Shown here piece by piece: positions 8,394 through 16,622 of a stretch of 20,032 nt of DNA. The notes beneath the pieces are model-generated. The model was not told where the DNA came from, searched no databases, and saw nothing but the letters and a program-made list of their open reading frames with translations. Position 1 is the stretch's first letter. Each line of letters starts with the position of its first letter. Position numbers and translations under genes: made by a program. Source of the stretch: a virus. The stretch covers positions 1-20,032 of IMG/VR virus record IMGVR_UViG_3300030419_003076; one strand, given 5' to 3'.

Positions 8394-8905
8394 TATGCAA
8401 TTACAAATTCAGCAGTCCCTGTAACTTCTCCAAGAACTTGCCAATTTGTACCATCAAATATCAACATTACCCCTCTTGAAGCAGCGTCTGATGTCAATGT
8501 TGAACCTGCTGCAAAATTTGCAGGGGTTACAACAAGAGAAACTGTATTTGCAAGCACCTTGTGAAAAATAATTTTTAATTGACCCGCTGTACCATCTGCA
8601 AGGCTAACATGACTTTTGCTTGTAGCTGTATTAACAAACGATGTTAATGTATTTAACGAAAGCGCTGTCGCGTTTCCTGAGCCATTACCAGCATCGACCG
8701 TTTCTACTCCAGCAATAATGCCGTATCCAGCCGTTACATGACCAGTGCTTATTATTTGACCCAATGCTTTTACGTTTCCAGTTGTTCCATCTTCTAATTG
8801 TAGTCCGGTAGTATCGCCATCGCCAGAAACAACAGTTCTTAGTGTTGAGTCAACGCCCTGATTATTATTATCTATTCTTAATGAATCTTTATATGATTCT
8901 GCCAT
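8393..8905 (-). CDS. Capsid decoration / head-fibre-like protein (170 aa)
   Basis: The protein is rich in Gly, Thr, Ala, Ser and Asn, with few charges. The N-terminal part (YKDSLRIDNNNQGVDSTLRT, then GDTTGLQLEDGTTGNVKALG) has the repeated short-strand look of phage head or tail fibres. The C-terminal part (HKVLANTVSLVVTPANFAAG ... MLIFDGTNWQVLGEV) is a beta domain of the kind seen at the end of decoration and fibre proteins, with the F-D-G-T-N-W-Q-V motif. The gene sits directly downstream of the capsid gene, the usual place for decoration proteins, separated from it by 58 bases containing a strong hairpin. There is an AAAGGA element ten bases upstream of ATG 8905. Role inferred. Confidence 0.6.
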   Translation of the reverse strand: MAESYKDSLRIDNNNQGVDSTLRTVVSGDGDTTGLQLEDGTTGNVKALGQIISTGHVTAGYGIIAGVETVDAGNGSGNATALSLNTLTSFVNTATSKSHVSLADGTAGQLKIIFHKVLANTVSLVVTPANFAAGSTLTSDAASRGVMLIFDGTNWQVLGEVTGTAEFVIA

Positions 8906-8924
8906 TTTTTATTCCTTTATCAAA

Positions 8925-8950
8925 CTTGAGGGCGGTTGCCCGCCCCCAAG
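8925..8950 (-). terminator. Strong GC-rich hairpin between capsid and decoration genes
   Basis: Arms 8925-8935 (CTTGAGGGCGG) and 8940-8950 (CCGCCCCCAAG) pair at ten of eleven positions around a four-base loop (TTGC). On the minus-strand transcript it lies just after the capsid stop codon. Only a short, impure U run (UUUGAU) follows. It may therefore be a leaky terminator or an mRNA 3'-end stabiliser that keeps capsid mRNA above the downstream genes, rather than a full stop. Confidence 0.6.
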
Positions 8951-8963
8951 CGATTATTTGGTT

Positions 8964-10418
8964 TTAGACCAGCTTTAAGATAGCGTGAGTCTGTTCATTA
9001 CGAATCTCAACGCCAACTTCCATTAGCCATTCATCAGTTTGACCATCACGACCATCCTTAACAATGTCTTTACGAAGTTGCATATCGCGACCAGCCAAAG
9101 GACGAACTGAAAAGTTCGCTGGGTCAATCGCCACTGCATAATCTTCTAAAGAACCATTTAAGTATGGATGAGGGATAAAGTCTAACTGACCAACTGGACC
9201 CATGTAAGAGCGAACCCTTAGACCAGTTGCTGTTTTTTCACCAGTATCGTAAAAACCAGTATCAGCACTTCTTGTAGCCGCAACAAGTTGCACAAGCCAC
9301 TTATTAGAACAAAATACGGTTTTTCTCATTGAACCTGAAACCATATCATGGAATAGATACTCTGAAACACCATCTAGGTTAGAAAGACCATCACTGTAAT
9401 CCCATTGCATATTGGTATTGCTAGCGCCATTCAAGGATGAAACTGCACCTGCGGTGCTACTAACATCAAAACCTTGAAAAGTACGTTTTGGGTTTTCAGC
9501 GGTTGCATCAAGAGAGATTGCGCCATTTGTTAAAATAGCCCATTCAACATCACCTTTGATTTTTGCTAGTTTTCTAGCTTGCAACCTTGCTAACTCCGAA
9601 CCACCGTAATGCTTTGCAGCTTTTGCAGTTCCAGTTACTGTGTATGGCTCGCGAAAAATTTGCGTACAGTTTTTCAACCTACGAACTTTTTTACGAGTTT
9701 CAGTTCCTACTGCTGAACCTTCAGCAATACCTGCAACGCCATTTTCACGCATAAAGTAATCAGCGTCAGCAAAAGTAACTTCACCAAAACCGCTAGTTGC
9801 GCTATGTGTTTGATAGCCATAGTATGATGTTGCGGTTCCATTGTCGTAAAATAACCCTGCATTAGCAACATATTCTAAAGTTAAAACACCAGATGCATCT
9901 GCTGTTATTAGGTCTGAAGCGTCTGCACAAGCTTCTACGTTATAAGCATCGAGGCTAGAATGAGCATGCGCTCCAAGAAACTGAGCCATTTTATCGGTTG
10001 CACTGCCATGATTCACATCTTTACCAACTGCGATACAAATAAAATGAGTAACATCAGTTTGTAAAGCCGCAGAGCCACCAGCAACACTTGCGCTGTAAAT
10101 ACCACCAACCTCAAACATTTCCATTTGAGCTTGTCTTTCAGCTATTAAGATTGTGTGATGACCGTTTATACCACCTGTTGCTGTGTCAGCAACATCTGAA
10201 GAAGTTATGTTAAACTTCTCACTTTTTTTAATCATATACTCGTCTTCCATCCACTCGAAAATAGGGACTGGAGTCACTACTGACTTCATTCCAAACAGAG
10301 AGAAAATGGGAGTCGCGTTAGGATTATAGTAATGGATTTTAGACCCTAGCTCAAGGACTTGTCTTTGTGTTGAGTCCGAGAACTGAAGGGCGGTACCAGT
10401 ACCGTAACTTGTAGGCAT
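8964..10418 (-). CDS. Major capsid protein (484 aa)
   Basis: Called from position (directly after an acidic scaffold), length and pattern. The N-terminal arm (MPTSYGTGTALQFSDSTQRQ) is followed by a segment with P-I-F-E-W-M-E-D-E-Y, a motif type seen in capsid proteins of the SU10-like (DUF5309-like) HK97-fold group. The C-terminus is typical of such proteins: PVGQLDFIPHPYLNG, then an A-I-D-P-A-N-F segment and WLMEVGVEIRNEQTHAILK. It has the strongest ribosome binding site in the window (AGGAGG, six bases from ATG 10418), as expected for the most abundant virion protein. The HK97 fold is inferred from known families; the exact family label is tentative. Confidence 0.8.
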   Translation of the reverse strand: MPTSYGTGTALQFSDSTQRQVLELGSKIHYYNPNATPIFSLFGMKSVVTPVPIFEWMEDEYMIKKSEKFNITSSDVADTATGGINGHHTILIAERQAQMEMFEVGGIYSASVAGGSAALQTDVTHFICIAVGKDVNHGSATDKMAQFLGAHAHSSLDAYNVEACADASDLITADASGVLTLEYVANAGLFYDNGTATSYYGYQTHSATSGFGEVTFADADYFMRENGVAGIAEGSAVGTETRKKVRRLKNCTQIFREPYTVTGTAKAAKHYGGSELARLQARKLAKIKGDVEWAILTNGAISLDATAENPKRTFQGFDVSSTAGAVSSLNGASNTNMQWDYSDGLSNLDGVSEYLFHDMVSGSMRKTVFCSNKWLVQLVAATRSADTGFYDTGEKTATGLRVRSYMGPVGQLDFIPHPYLNGSLEDYAVAIDPANFSVRPLAGRDMQLRKDIVKDGRDGQTDEWLMEVGVEIRNEQTHAILKLV

Positions 10419-10476
10419 ATTATACCTCCTATTTATGTTACAATAGCGCTACAATCCATCTTATAGAACTATAACA

Positions 10477-11391
10477 CTATGTATTCGTATTATTGTATTC
10501 CATAATTCCCTTCCAAAAATCATCAACAACTTTTTCTTCTGGCTCAACAGCTTGAGGAGCATTACCGCTAACAGCGGCAGCGCTATTCTGCTTGTTTTTT
10601 GCTTTTGGAGCTTGTTGCGAAGTTCCGGATTGAGAATTATTCCCTTTGTTCGATAAAGTTTTCCATATTTGAACTAAGTTCTCCTGAGATACATTATTTG
10701 GGTCAGCCATAAACTGCCTATATTCGACAATATCTGTATCACTTAACCCCATTTTCTGTAACTCTGCGGTCTCTGCATCAAACGCCTGAGACTCTGAAAG
10801 TTCAGACTTTAGCTTTTCGACCTCCAACATGGCTTGAGTAGCGCCTTGATTAATAAGCCACTTATCATGCTCTGCTCTCCAATTTGCGGAGCTAGAGTTT
10901 TCAATGCTTTCATCAAGAATATCGTAATCATCCGGCTTAACTGGCGGAGCATTCAAATCTTTTTGTTTTTCTTGAACTGATTCTGTCAGTTTTTGAACCA
11001 CATCAGGATTATTTGAGAGAAAATCATCTAATTGCGCTAATTTTTCATACTTTTGCTTTTCACCACTCCACTCATTACGTTCTTTATCAGACTTTGATTG
11101 AAGTTGCTTATAGGCATCTGCTAACGCTTTTTTTCCTTCCTCATCATTTGCGAATTTATTCTCGATAAGCCATTGCTCAACCTTAGATTCTTCATTGGGT
11201 TGCTCTTCATCGACTTTCTCATCAGATTGAACATCTTGAACTTCCTCAGCTTCTGGAGAATTTTGTTGGGTCTCAACTACCTCTTCCTGTTCAGCTTCTG
11301 GAGAAGAGCCTTCGTTAAACTCATCGAGTTCAGCCATAAGGTTATCTTCGTTCATTTCTTCATTCTGGTTTTTCTGGTCTTCATTTGTCAT
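10477..11391 (-). CDS. Capsid scaffolding protein (304 aa)
   Basis: The first ~75 residues are extremely acidic and disordered (Glu, Asp, Gln, Asn; e.g. EAEQEEVVETQQNSPEAEEV). A helical middle follows (residues ~75 to 225, including KKALADAYKQLQSKSDKERN and EVEKLKSELSESQAFDAETA). Then comes a low-complexity Gln/Ser/Ala/Lys stretch (~250 to 275) and a short C-terminal helix (VVDDFWKGIMEYN). That C-terminal helix is the likely capsid-binding part, as in P22- and T7-type scaffolds. The gene lies between portal and major capsid protein, the standard scaffold position. AAAGGAG, six bases before ATG 11391, supports the start. No protease motif is seen, so the scaffold probably exits or is reused rather than cleaving itself. 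Confidence 0.8.
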   Translation of the reverse strand: MTNEDQKNQNEEMNEDNLMAELDEFNEGSSPEAEQEEVVETQQNSPEAEEVQDVQSDEKVDEEQPNEESKVEQWLIENKFANDEEGKKALADAYKQLQSKSDKERNEWSGEKQKYEKLAQLDDFLSNNPDVVQKLTESVQEKQKDLNAPPVKPDDYDILDESIENSSSANWRAEHDKWLINQGATQAMLEVEKLKSELSESQAFDAETAELQKMGLSDTDIVEYRQFMADPNNVSQENLVQIWKTLSNKGNNSQSGTSQQAPKAKNKQNSAAAVSGNAPQAVEPEEKVVDDFWKGIMEYNNTNT

Positions 11392-11415
11392 ACGATGCTC
11401 CTTTTAAGTTATCCG

Positions 11416-13422
11416 CTATGCTTGCGGAGCTTTAGGTTCTGAGTTAATCGTTTGTTTTGCAATAGACAATTCCTCGCCGACCATGCGAGTCTTGTCTCTT
11501 TGTCGTGCTTGTTCCAGCTTTGCATTGGACTTAATGTTGCTTACCGCTTCAGAAACTGGTTTGGTAGCTTCACTTATTTCAGCCCTCATATTTGCATGGA
11601 ATACTTCACGCTCTCTAGTTTGCAGGTCTCCCTGCATTCTCTTGAGTTCTTCCTGCGCTTGTTGCAACTGCGCCTGTAAATTTGCTATTTCTCCCATTCT
11701 TTGCATTAGTGATGCTTTGTCTATATCACCTTTCATATTCATGATTACTTGCGTTTTATCATAAATACCTGCATTTAAGAGAGTTAAATCTTTTTGTAAT
11801 TCAGCCATTGGAGACTTACTACGAGTAGAACCAACTACTACTCTTACATCAAATTGCGATGTTTGCATATCATATAATTTTTTAACCGCACCTGTTTTAT
11901 CGTCAATAACGGGTATATTTAAATTAACTTCATTTTCGTCGCCAACCGGACTTACAATCCTCAAAGTTCTTTGTTGGTCATAAACGCTAGGCATCCATTG
12001 AGTAACAACCTTGGCTGTTCTTGTTAGCATGTCATATATAGGAAGAATTTTCCAGTTTTGTTTTCTCGAAGAAGATTCGTCCATGATTTGCGCTTCTCCA
12101 ACAGTTCCGGGCGCACCTTGTGCATTCCCTTGTAAAAATTTATATGCTCCAAAAACTGTTTCAATATCTACTTCATATCTTCCTTTTTCAGCATAAAGAC
12201 TTGAAGATACTGCTGGCGGGGCAAATTCTTTGATTTTTCCTGTTGCTAATGCACCCGGATTAGCCCGTATTATAGCGTTTGGTATGTGCCATTTTTGTAT
12301 TTCGCTAGCATCTATAGCCCCATCTTCGTATAAAAGTTTAAAATTTGTTGTAGCATTTGTATGTGAAATAATTAAAGCTTCGGTCCTGTTCAGCATACGC
12401 TGAGGTGTCTTGGCATGCCTAACGTCTCCACTCGGGAATGGATTGCCAGCATGCTCATTACATGCGACAGCAATAGGATACTCAGAGATGGGGAGTATCT
12501 CATCATACAGGACCGTATCACCAACAACAAACACTTCCCTAATTCTTGTCTGATACGCTAATTGCTCTGTAATTACCCCTTCTTTTAAAAAATCTTCATA
12601 TTTATTATCTGAAATAAGCTCTTTATATTCATCTTTTGTGTATAATTGATTTTTTCCAGTATTAGTATCAAGTATTAAAGCATGTGGAATATTTACTTTT
12701 ACAAAATAACAATATTTTCTTACCCTACTTTGATGGTCAAGGTCATGGCTTCCTCTTGTTTCTATATGGTCTCTTGAATACTTTCCACTTTCCATTTCAT
12801 TTCTTTGGTGATTTTCTTCGGCATCATCAATTTCTTTTGCGTATTGAGGAAAAAGTATTTTAAGATGTTCTTTTGTATGTAAATCTGAATATATAATAGC
12901 GCTAGCATCTGAAAAGTCTGGCATAGAGCTATTAGGGTCTACAAAAATAGATTCAGGTGGCATTCTTTTTACTTTTATAGTACCGAGACCACTATCCCCC
13001 TGCCAATCGGGATATATATACATATAAGCTAAACCTTTGACAATAAAATCTTTACATGCCTGTCTAAAATGAACATCGGCGTCCGATTCGTACCAAATCT
13101 TATCAAGTAATTGGTCAAAAACGAACGCCGCATCATTATCGGTCTTGCCCACAGCGTGAACATCCCATTCAGGAGCAGATGCGGCGATATTCGCTAATAC
13201 CTGCTCTACAGCGGGACGTATTTTATTGTTAGCTTCGGGGGGTTGCCCCACACTGAGCAAGTAATTCTTTTGTGCCTTTGTCAGTTGTGAACCGAGATAA
13301 AACTCATGGTCTTCCGCCATTTGATAGCGGTATTCGCTAGAAGAGCTTTCAAAATGCAGATAGTCTGCTCTTACCTCTTCTGCCGAAATCTTTTTAGTTT
13401 CAAGCTGACGTAAGTTTAACAT
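11416..13422 (-). CDS. Portal protein (668 aa)
   Basis: The length and pattern match large podovirus portals of the P22 type. The N-terminal part has a helical segment with Y-R-Y-Q-M-A-E-D-H-E-F-Y-L-G-S-Q, then PPEANNKIRPAVEQVLAN and ACKDFIVKGLAYMYIYPDWQ, a layout typical of portal wing regions. PPESIFVDPNSSMPDFSDAS is also a portal hallmark. Residues ~572 to 650 form a long Gln/Glu/Lys/Arg-rich coiled coil (e.g. EIANLQAQLQQAQEELKRMQ), expected for a barrel or DNA-guiding C-terminus. It forms the twelve-subunit ring at the packaging vertex, contacting the large terminase and the adaptors. There is no clear Shine-Dalgarno upstream of ATG 13422, which sits inside a 12-base palindrome (TAACATATGTTA, 13417-13428). 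Confidence 0.85.
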   Translation of the reverse strand: MLNLRQLETKKISAEEVRADYLHFESSSSEYRYQMAEDHEFYLGSQLTKAQKNYLLSVGQPPEANNKIRPAVEQVLANIAASAPEWDVHAVGKTDNDAAFVFDQLLDKIWYESDADVHFRQACKDFIVKGLAYMYIYPDWQGDSGLGTIKVKRMPPESIFVDPNSSMPDFSDASAIIYSDLHTKEHLKILFPQYAKEIDDAEENHQRNEMESGKYSRDHIETRGSHDLDHQSRVRKYCYFVKVNIPHALILDTNTGKNQLYTKDEYKELISDNKYEDFLKEGVITEQLAYQTRIREVFVVGDTVLYDEILPISEYPIAVACNEHAGNPFPSGDVRHAKTPQRMLNRTEALIISHTNATTNFKLLYEDGAIDASEIQKWHIPNAIIRANPGALATGKIKEFAPPAVSSSLYAEKGRYEVDIETVFGAYKFLQGNAQGAPGTVGEAQIMDESSSRKQNWKILPIYDMLTRTAKVVTQWMPSVYDQQRTLRIVSPVGDENEVNLNIPVIDDKTGAVKKLYDMQTSQFDVRVVVGSTRSKSPMAELQKDLTLLNAGIYDKTQVIMNMKGDIDKASLMQRMGEIANLQAQLQQAQEELKRMQGDLQTREREVFHANMRAEISEATKPVSEAVSNIKSNAKLEQARQRDKTRMVGEELSIAKQTINSEPKAPQA

Positions 13423-13435
13423 ATGTTACATAATA

Positions 13436-13464
13436 ATCTTACAAAACAGTTATACAATAATCAA
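13436..13464 (-). promoter_or_regulatory. Weak candidate promoter before portal gene
   Basis: On the minus strand, TTGATT (13459-13464) and TAAGAT (13436-13441) are separated by exactly 17 bases. Each matches the sigma-70 consensus at four of six positions. The start point would be only a few bases from the portal ATG, which also lacks an evident ribosome binding site. Chance matches are common in AT-rich DNA. Confidence 0.2.
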
Positions 13465-13841
13465 AATTTTTTATTTAATAAAATTAAAGTAGATATTGGC
13501 ACTAATAATAATTCAGATGTATTGTCATCGCCACCTTTTACCATGTGCGCTAAGTCGTTTAAATACATATACTTAACTGCCTTACGAAGTTTATCAACTC
13601 GAAAAATAAGCATAAACTTTACATCACCTTCAATAGTAAAAACCTGTATCCACCATTTTGCATCTGTAGTTGAAATACCAGAAGGCTTTCCCCTTGACCT
13701 TATTTCAATCGCTATATTTCCAGTGTCAGCCCATATATCTCTTTCGGTCTTGACCTCAATAGAGCCTTCACCTTCAAATAGTTTTCTTACTTTTTCTTCG
13801 TATATCTGACCAAAATCTAGGTCAATGTCAAAATTTCCCAC
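13461..13841 (-). CDS. PD-(D/E)XK-type endonuclease-like protein (126 aa)
   Basis: Resembles a small family often found between terminase and portal genes in environmental phages. A leading helix (DFGQIYEEKVRKLFEGEG) is followed by I-E-V-K-T-E-R-D (E29-x-K31, the ExK part), then TGNIAIEIRSRGKPSGISTT and A-K-W-W-I. The EVK, TGN..IE.R and SGI.TT elements are the landmarks of these resolvase/PDDEXK-like proteins; the catalytic Asp is not obvious. The start is a GTG at 13841 overlapping the terminase stop (TAGTG). A role in processing branched DNA before packaging, or in trimming ends, is inferred from position. A non-catalytic relative is possible. Confidence 0.6.
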   Translation of the reverse strand: MGNFDIDLDFGQIYEEKVRKLFEGEGSIEVKTERDIWADTGNIAIEIRSRGKPSGISTTDAKWWIQVFTIEGDVKFMLIFRVDKLRKAVKYMYLNDLAHMVKGGDDNTSELLLVPISTLILLNKKF

Positions 13842-15490
13842 TACGCTTCAACAAAATCTACTGCACTGAACATTTGACCCGTTTCCCAATCTACCTCTGT
13901 AATTGGTGGTGGTGCTAACCATTCTCCTTTTTCATTTTGCTCAACATCAGGCGCCCATATATCATCTATTGCCCAACGAAGTGCATCTAATGTATCTTTT
14001 TTAAAAGTTCCATGCTCTTTAAAGTTTAAAAGCTCTGTTTCTAGCTCTTCATGTGTTTCTTTTAAAAATACAGAATGAGATGCAAAATGAGGTTGCATTT
14101 GCTTTATTCGATAATATTTTGCTTTAATAGCTTTTCTTGTGTTTATATTATAAAACCTTCCAGTTTCTTTTGAATGTCTTCGTACATAGTCTGCTAGCAT
14201 TACATGACCTGTTTCTTCAATTTTAATATCTCTTGGATGATACATGTCTGCTAGCTCAAATAATTTATCAGCACCGTCCATAGGAGCTACTTGACCGCGA
14301 AAATAATCAAGAACATATATATTATATTCTTTATCTACTGCTATAACCATTATAACCGTATAATCTGCTTTTACATTCTCACTTGACGCAGGGTCAACGC
14401 CTATAAATATATTTACAGGTAATTTAACTCTCCGACCCTCATCTGTTCGCATAATAAAGCTTTGCTCATCTTCATACATGTACCTACCTTCCCAATATCG
14501 CATATCTTTTTGTTTAAATATACGAAAACTATCATCTACTGGAATGTTTTGATATTCTTGATAAAAATATGCTATATCACCTTCTGATTTTAATCTTTCT
14601 TTTTCCCCCATCAACCATGAATATGGTCTTCTATCTTCCCATAAAACTTTAACATTGCCTTTTTTATCTGTAAATTCATTTCCAGAAGTAGCAAATTTAC
14701 CTTTAGGTAGGTCTTGCGGTACTGCTTGAAAAAATAACGACCTCCAACCCTTGACCTTATAATTTCCCTCTTTATCATAAGCAAGAGGACCAGCAATTCT
14801 ATTCAAATAAGCATCTGTATCTACAATAGTACCGATAAATACAAGCTTTGCATCGCCAGAACCCGGTATAACTGCTGCGTTTAGCCATCTTCTAAATTTA
14901 TCTCGAGCTGTAGGGGTAGTGCTGTTTGATTCTCCCTCTCCATCGTCAATTATTGTTAAAGTTGGGCGATATGCTCCATATTTTAATCCACGAACCTTTT
15001 GACCAGTACCTCTAATAAGGCATTTACACATAACATTTGGTTTGCCGTATTCATCAAACCCGCCAATAACTTCTTTTTCTTCTTTTCCCCAAATAGCGCC
15101 TTTTCTATCGCCAAAAAAATATTTTATCTTAGGATTGAACTCAATTTCATTGCCTATTGCTTCTAAATTGTACTTAGATTGCATTTCAGATTCAGAAATA
15201 AGCAATAAAAAGCGCTCTTCTCCAAACAAAATACGATGTAATGGATAAATTAAATTGATAAAGGTCGATTTTGCGTGGTCTCTTGGAGCAACAACAGCTA
15301 ATTTGTCCCCACCATTCATATCTATTAGCGTTTTTGCTATTTCTTTATGAAAATCTGGCGACTTTGACCTACAATGATAATGCATAGAATTATCAGGGTC
15401 TCCAAATAAAATATCAGCAAATGTAAATATATCAAGATACATAGCTTCAAGCATTTTTTGTTTATTTTCAGCTTTTCCCATATTCCCCAA
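13841..15490 (-). CDS. terL: Terminase large subunit (549 aa)
   Basis: ATP-driven DNA packaging motor with nuclease. The N-terminal ATPase has a deviant Walker A, APRDHAKST (residues 68 to 76), with Ala replacing the usual Gly before Lys. It is followed by Walker B PTLTIIDDGEGE (Asp-Asp-Gly-Glu around 182 to 185) and the coupling motif VFIGT (217 to 221). The C-terminal RNase H-like nuclease shows its acidic triad in order: IFIGVDPASS (D366), IKIEETG (E425/E426) and KDTLDALRWA (D502). The length is normal. The ATG at 15490 overlaps the previous ORF by 23 bases; a second ATG three codons later (15481) is an alternative. It works with the small terminase at the portal. Confidence 0.93.
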   Translation of the reverse strand: MGNMGKAENKQKMLEAMYLDIFTFADILFGDPDNSMHYHCRSKSPDFHKEIAKTLIDMNGGDKLAVVAPRDHAKSTFINLIYPLHRILFGEERFLLLISESEMQSKYNLEAIGNEIEFNPKIKYFFGDRKGAIWGKEEKEVIGGFDEYGKPNVMCKCLIRGTGQKVRGLKYGAYRPTLTIIDDGEGESNSTTPTARDKFRRWLNAAVIPGSGDAKLVFIGTIVDTDAYLNRIAGPLAYDKEGNYKVKGWRSLFFQAVPQDLPKGKFATSGNEFTDKKGNVKVLWEDRRPYSWLMGEKERLKSEGDIAYFYQEYQNIPVDDSFRIFKQKDMRYWEGRYMYEDEQSFIMRTDEGRRVKLPVNIFIGVDPASSENVKADYTVIMVIAVDKEYNIYVLDYFRGQVAPMDGADKLFELADMYHPRDIKIEETGHVMLADYVRRHSKETGRFYNINTRKAIKAKYYRIKQMQPHFASHSVFLKETHEELETELLNFKEHGTFKKDTLDALRWAIDDIWAPDVEQNEKGEWLAPPPITEVDWETGQMFSAVDFVEA

Positions 15491-15692
15491 TATAACTTTC
15501 TAACATATCTAGTTGTTGTTTATATAAATCAACCTCATCAAGTAATTCTAAAATAAATTTAGCTACTACTCCATCAACAAAATAAGGTTCATTATCTATA
15601 TGAATCAATCCCGGTTGAGATACATCTATATCTTCACTCTTGGACTGTTGCTGATGTGTGAACTTCTTCGTTTTTATCGTTTTTTGCGCCAT
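15468..15692 (-). CDS. Short overlapping protein between terminase subunits (74 aa)
   Basis: Unrecognised. From ATG 15692 (MAQKTIKTKK) the protein has a basic, Gln-rich N-terminus. A compact part follows (GLIHIDNEPYFVDGVVAKFI) and then a C-terminal helix (LELLDEVDLYKQQLDMLESY). An ATG five codons upstream (15707) would give 79 residues. It overlaps the last ~59 bases of the small terminase gene and the first 23 of the large terminase, each in another frame. The downstream two thirds lie in otherwise empty DNA between the subunits, which argues that the frame is used. It may be a packaging accessory protein, but nothing in the sequence says so directly. Confidence 0.55.
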   Translation of the reverse strand: MAQKTIKTKKFTHQQQSKSEDIDVSQPGLIHIDNEPYFVDGVVAKFILELLDEVDLYKQQLDMLESYIGEYGKS

Positions 15693-16443
15693 ATGTGGTC
15701 TCTGCAATGGTTTTGCGTACAGATGACAATTTTTTTATATCACCATCTGATAAAGCAAATACGCCTTCAATCTGTTCTTCTTTTTTCTCTTTGGTCAAAT
15801 GTCCAAGCATGTCACTTACTCTATTTAAAGCATTAAGTTTTGTCGCAGGTGGTGTTTCAATATCTTCAATCATATTTTTGTATTGATTTGCAACGTAATC
15901 ATCGTCCATTCCCATTGCGGCTAATTTATCTCTCATATTCATAGCAATATATTCCCTAATATGTTTTCTTTTAAGTATCCCCATACCTCGCCTAAGTGCT
16001 TGTTCGGGGTTATTGTCTTTGTATATTGATTGATAGGCAAGTATTATAGATTCTGAATCCCACATGCCCAGCTTATCTGTTTTCCCATGTAGGAATAAAG
16101 CGTCTACAAATGTTCTTTGTTTTGCGGTAGGTCGTACATTTTTTACTAAATCTTTTCCAAAATAGTATTTATCACGATAATAATTTGGTTGTTCTTGAGC
16201 ATAAACATGTTTCTTATGAACACCGCATTCTCCGTAACCAGTACGGATGAAAATATAAGGTTTTTTAGAATTTGCGTGATTTTCTGTACGTCTGCCAATA
16301 ACCTGTATAACTTTTCCATCTTGCGTCTGTATCCAATCTCCTACCTCAGCTTTTCTCCAGTCATCTACAGGTGTTATATTTAGACCTTTCGATTCTTCTT
16401 TGGTATAAACATCAAATGTTTTACCTCTACATTCAACTCGCAT
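15634..16443 (-). CDS. terS: Terminase small subunit with extra N-terminal domain (269 aa)
   Basis: Residues ~105 to 235 fit a small terminase. There is a K-Q-R-T-F-V-D-A-L start, a helix-turn-helix-like region (ESIILAYQSIYKDNNPEQAL, RRGMGILKRKHIREYIAMN), then AAMGMDDDYVANQYKNMIED and P-P-A-T-K-L-N-A-L-N-R-V-S-D-M-L-G-H-L. This matches the usual recognition domain plus oligomerisation helices. The first ~95 residues form a separate beta-rich, possibly SH3-like domain containing V-G-D-W-I-Q-T-Q-D-G-K-V-I-Q-V-I, which classical small terminases lack. It recognises the packaging start on the genome and hands DNA to the large subunit. The ATG at 16443 overlaps the upstream stop (TAATG). Confidence 0.75.
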   Translation of the reverse strand: MRVECRGKTFDVYTKEESKGLNITPVDDWRKAEVGDWIQTQDGKVIQVIGRRTENHANSKKPYIFIRTGYGECGVHKKHVYAQEQPNYYRDKYYFGKDLVKNVRPTAKQRTFVDALFLHGKTDKLGMWDSESIILAYQSIYKDNNPEQALRRGMGILKRKHIREYIAMNMRDKLAAMGMDDDYVANQYKNMIEDIETPPATKLNALNRVSDMLGHLTKEKKEEQIEGVFALSDGDIKKLSSVRKTIAETTYGAKNDKNEEVHTSATVQE

Positions 16444-16622
16444 TACTTTTTAAGTTTTCTAGCGCGTAACCTTTTTGGTTTTTTTGCAGTTTTTGCAGAT
16501 TCTATAAAATCCTGTTTTGAAGGCGCACCCTTAGAACCTACTTTTCTCATTTTTTCACCACTGCCAGCTTTTATTCTTTTTCGCTTAGCATGGATATTTG
16601 CGTATAATCCGGGTTTAGCCAT
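16443..16622 (-). CDS. Small basic conserved phage protein (59 aa)
   Basis: Starts MAKPGLYANIHAKRKRIKAG and continues G-S-G-E-K-M-R-K-V-G-S-K-G-A-P, ending in a Lys/Arg-rich helix (KPKRLRARKLKK). From memory, this sequence type is very frequent as a stand-alone small gene in marine phage contigs, often beside terminase genes. Its function is unknown to me. It shares one base with the next gene's start (TAATG) and one with the mini-gene before it, so the whole cluster is coupled. The high charge suggests nucleic acid binding, which is an inference. Confidence 0.8.
   Translation of the reverse strand: MAKPGLYANIHAKRKRIKAGSGEKMRKVGSKGAPSKQDFIESAKTAKKPKRLRARKLKK

Noticed and set aside
11483-11764. 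Plus-strand frames opposite the portal coiled coil
   Set aside because: Cys/Leu/Ser-rich shadows of a Gln/Glu/Lys-rich helix on the minus strand; no ribosome site.
13423-13809. Plus-strand 128-codon frame opposite the nuclease-like gene
   Set aside because: Antisense to a gene with recognisable motifs and proper coupling to terL.
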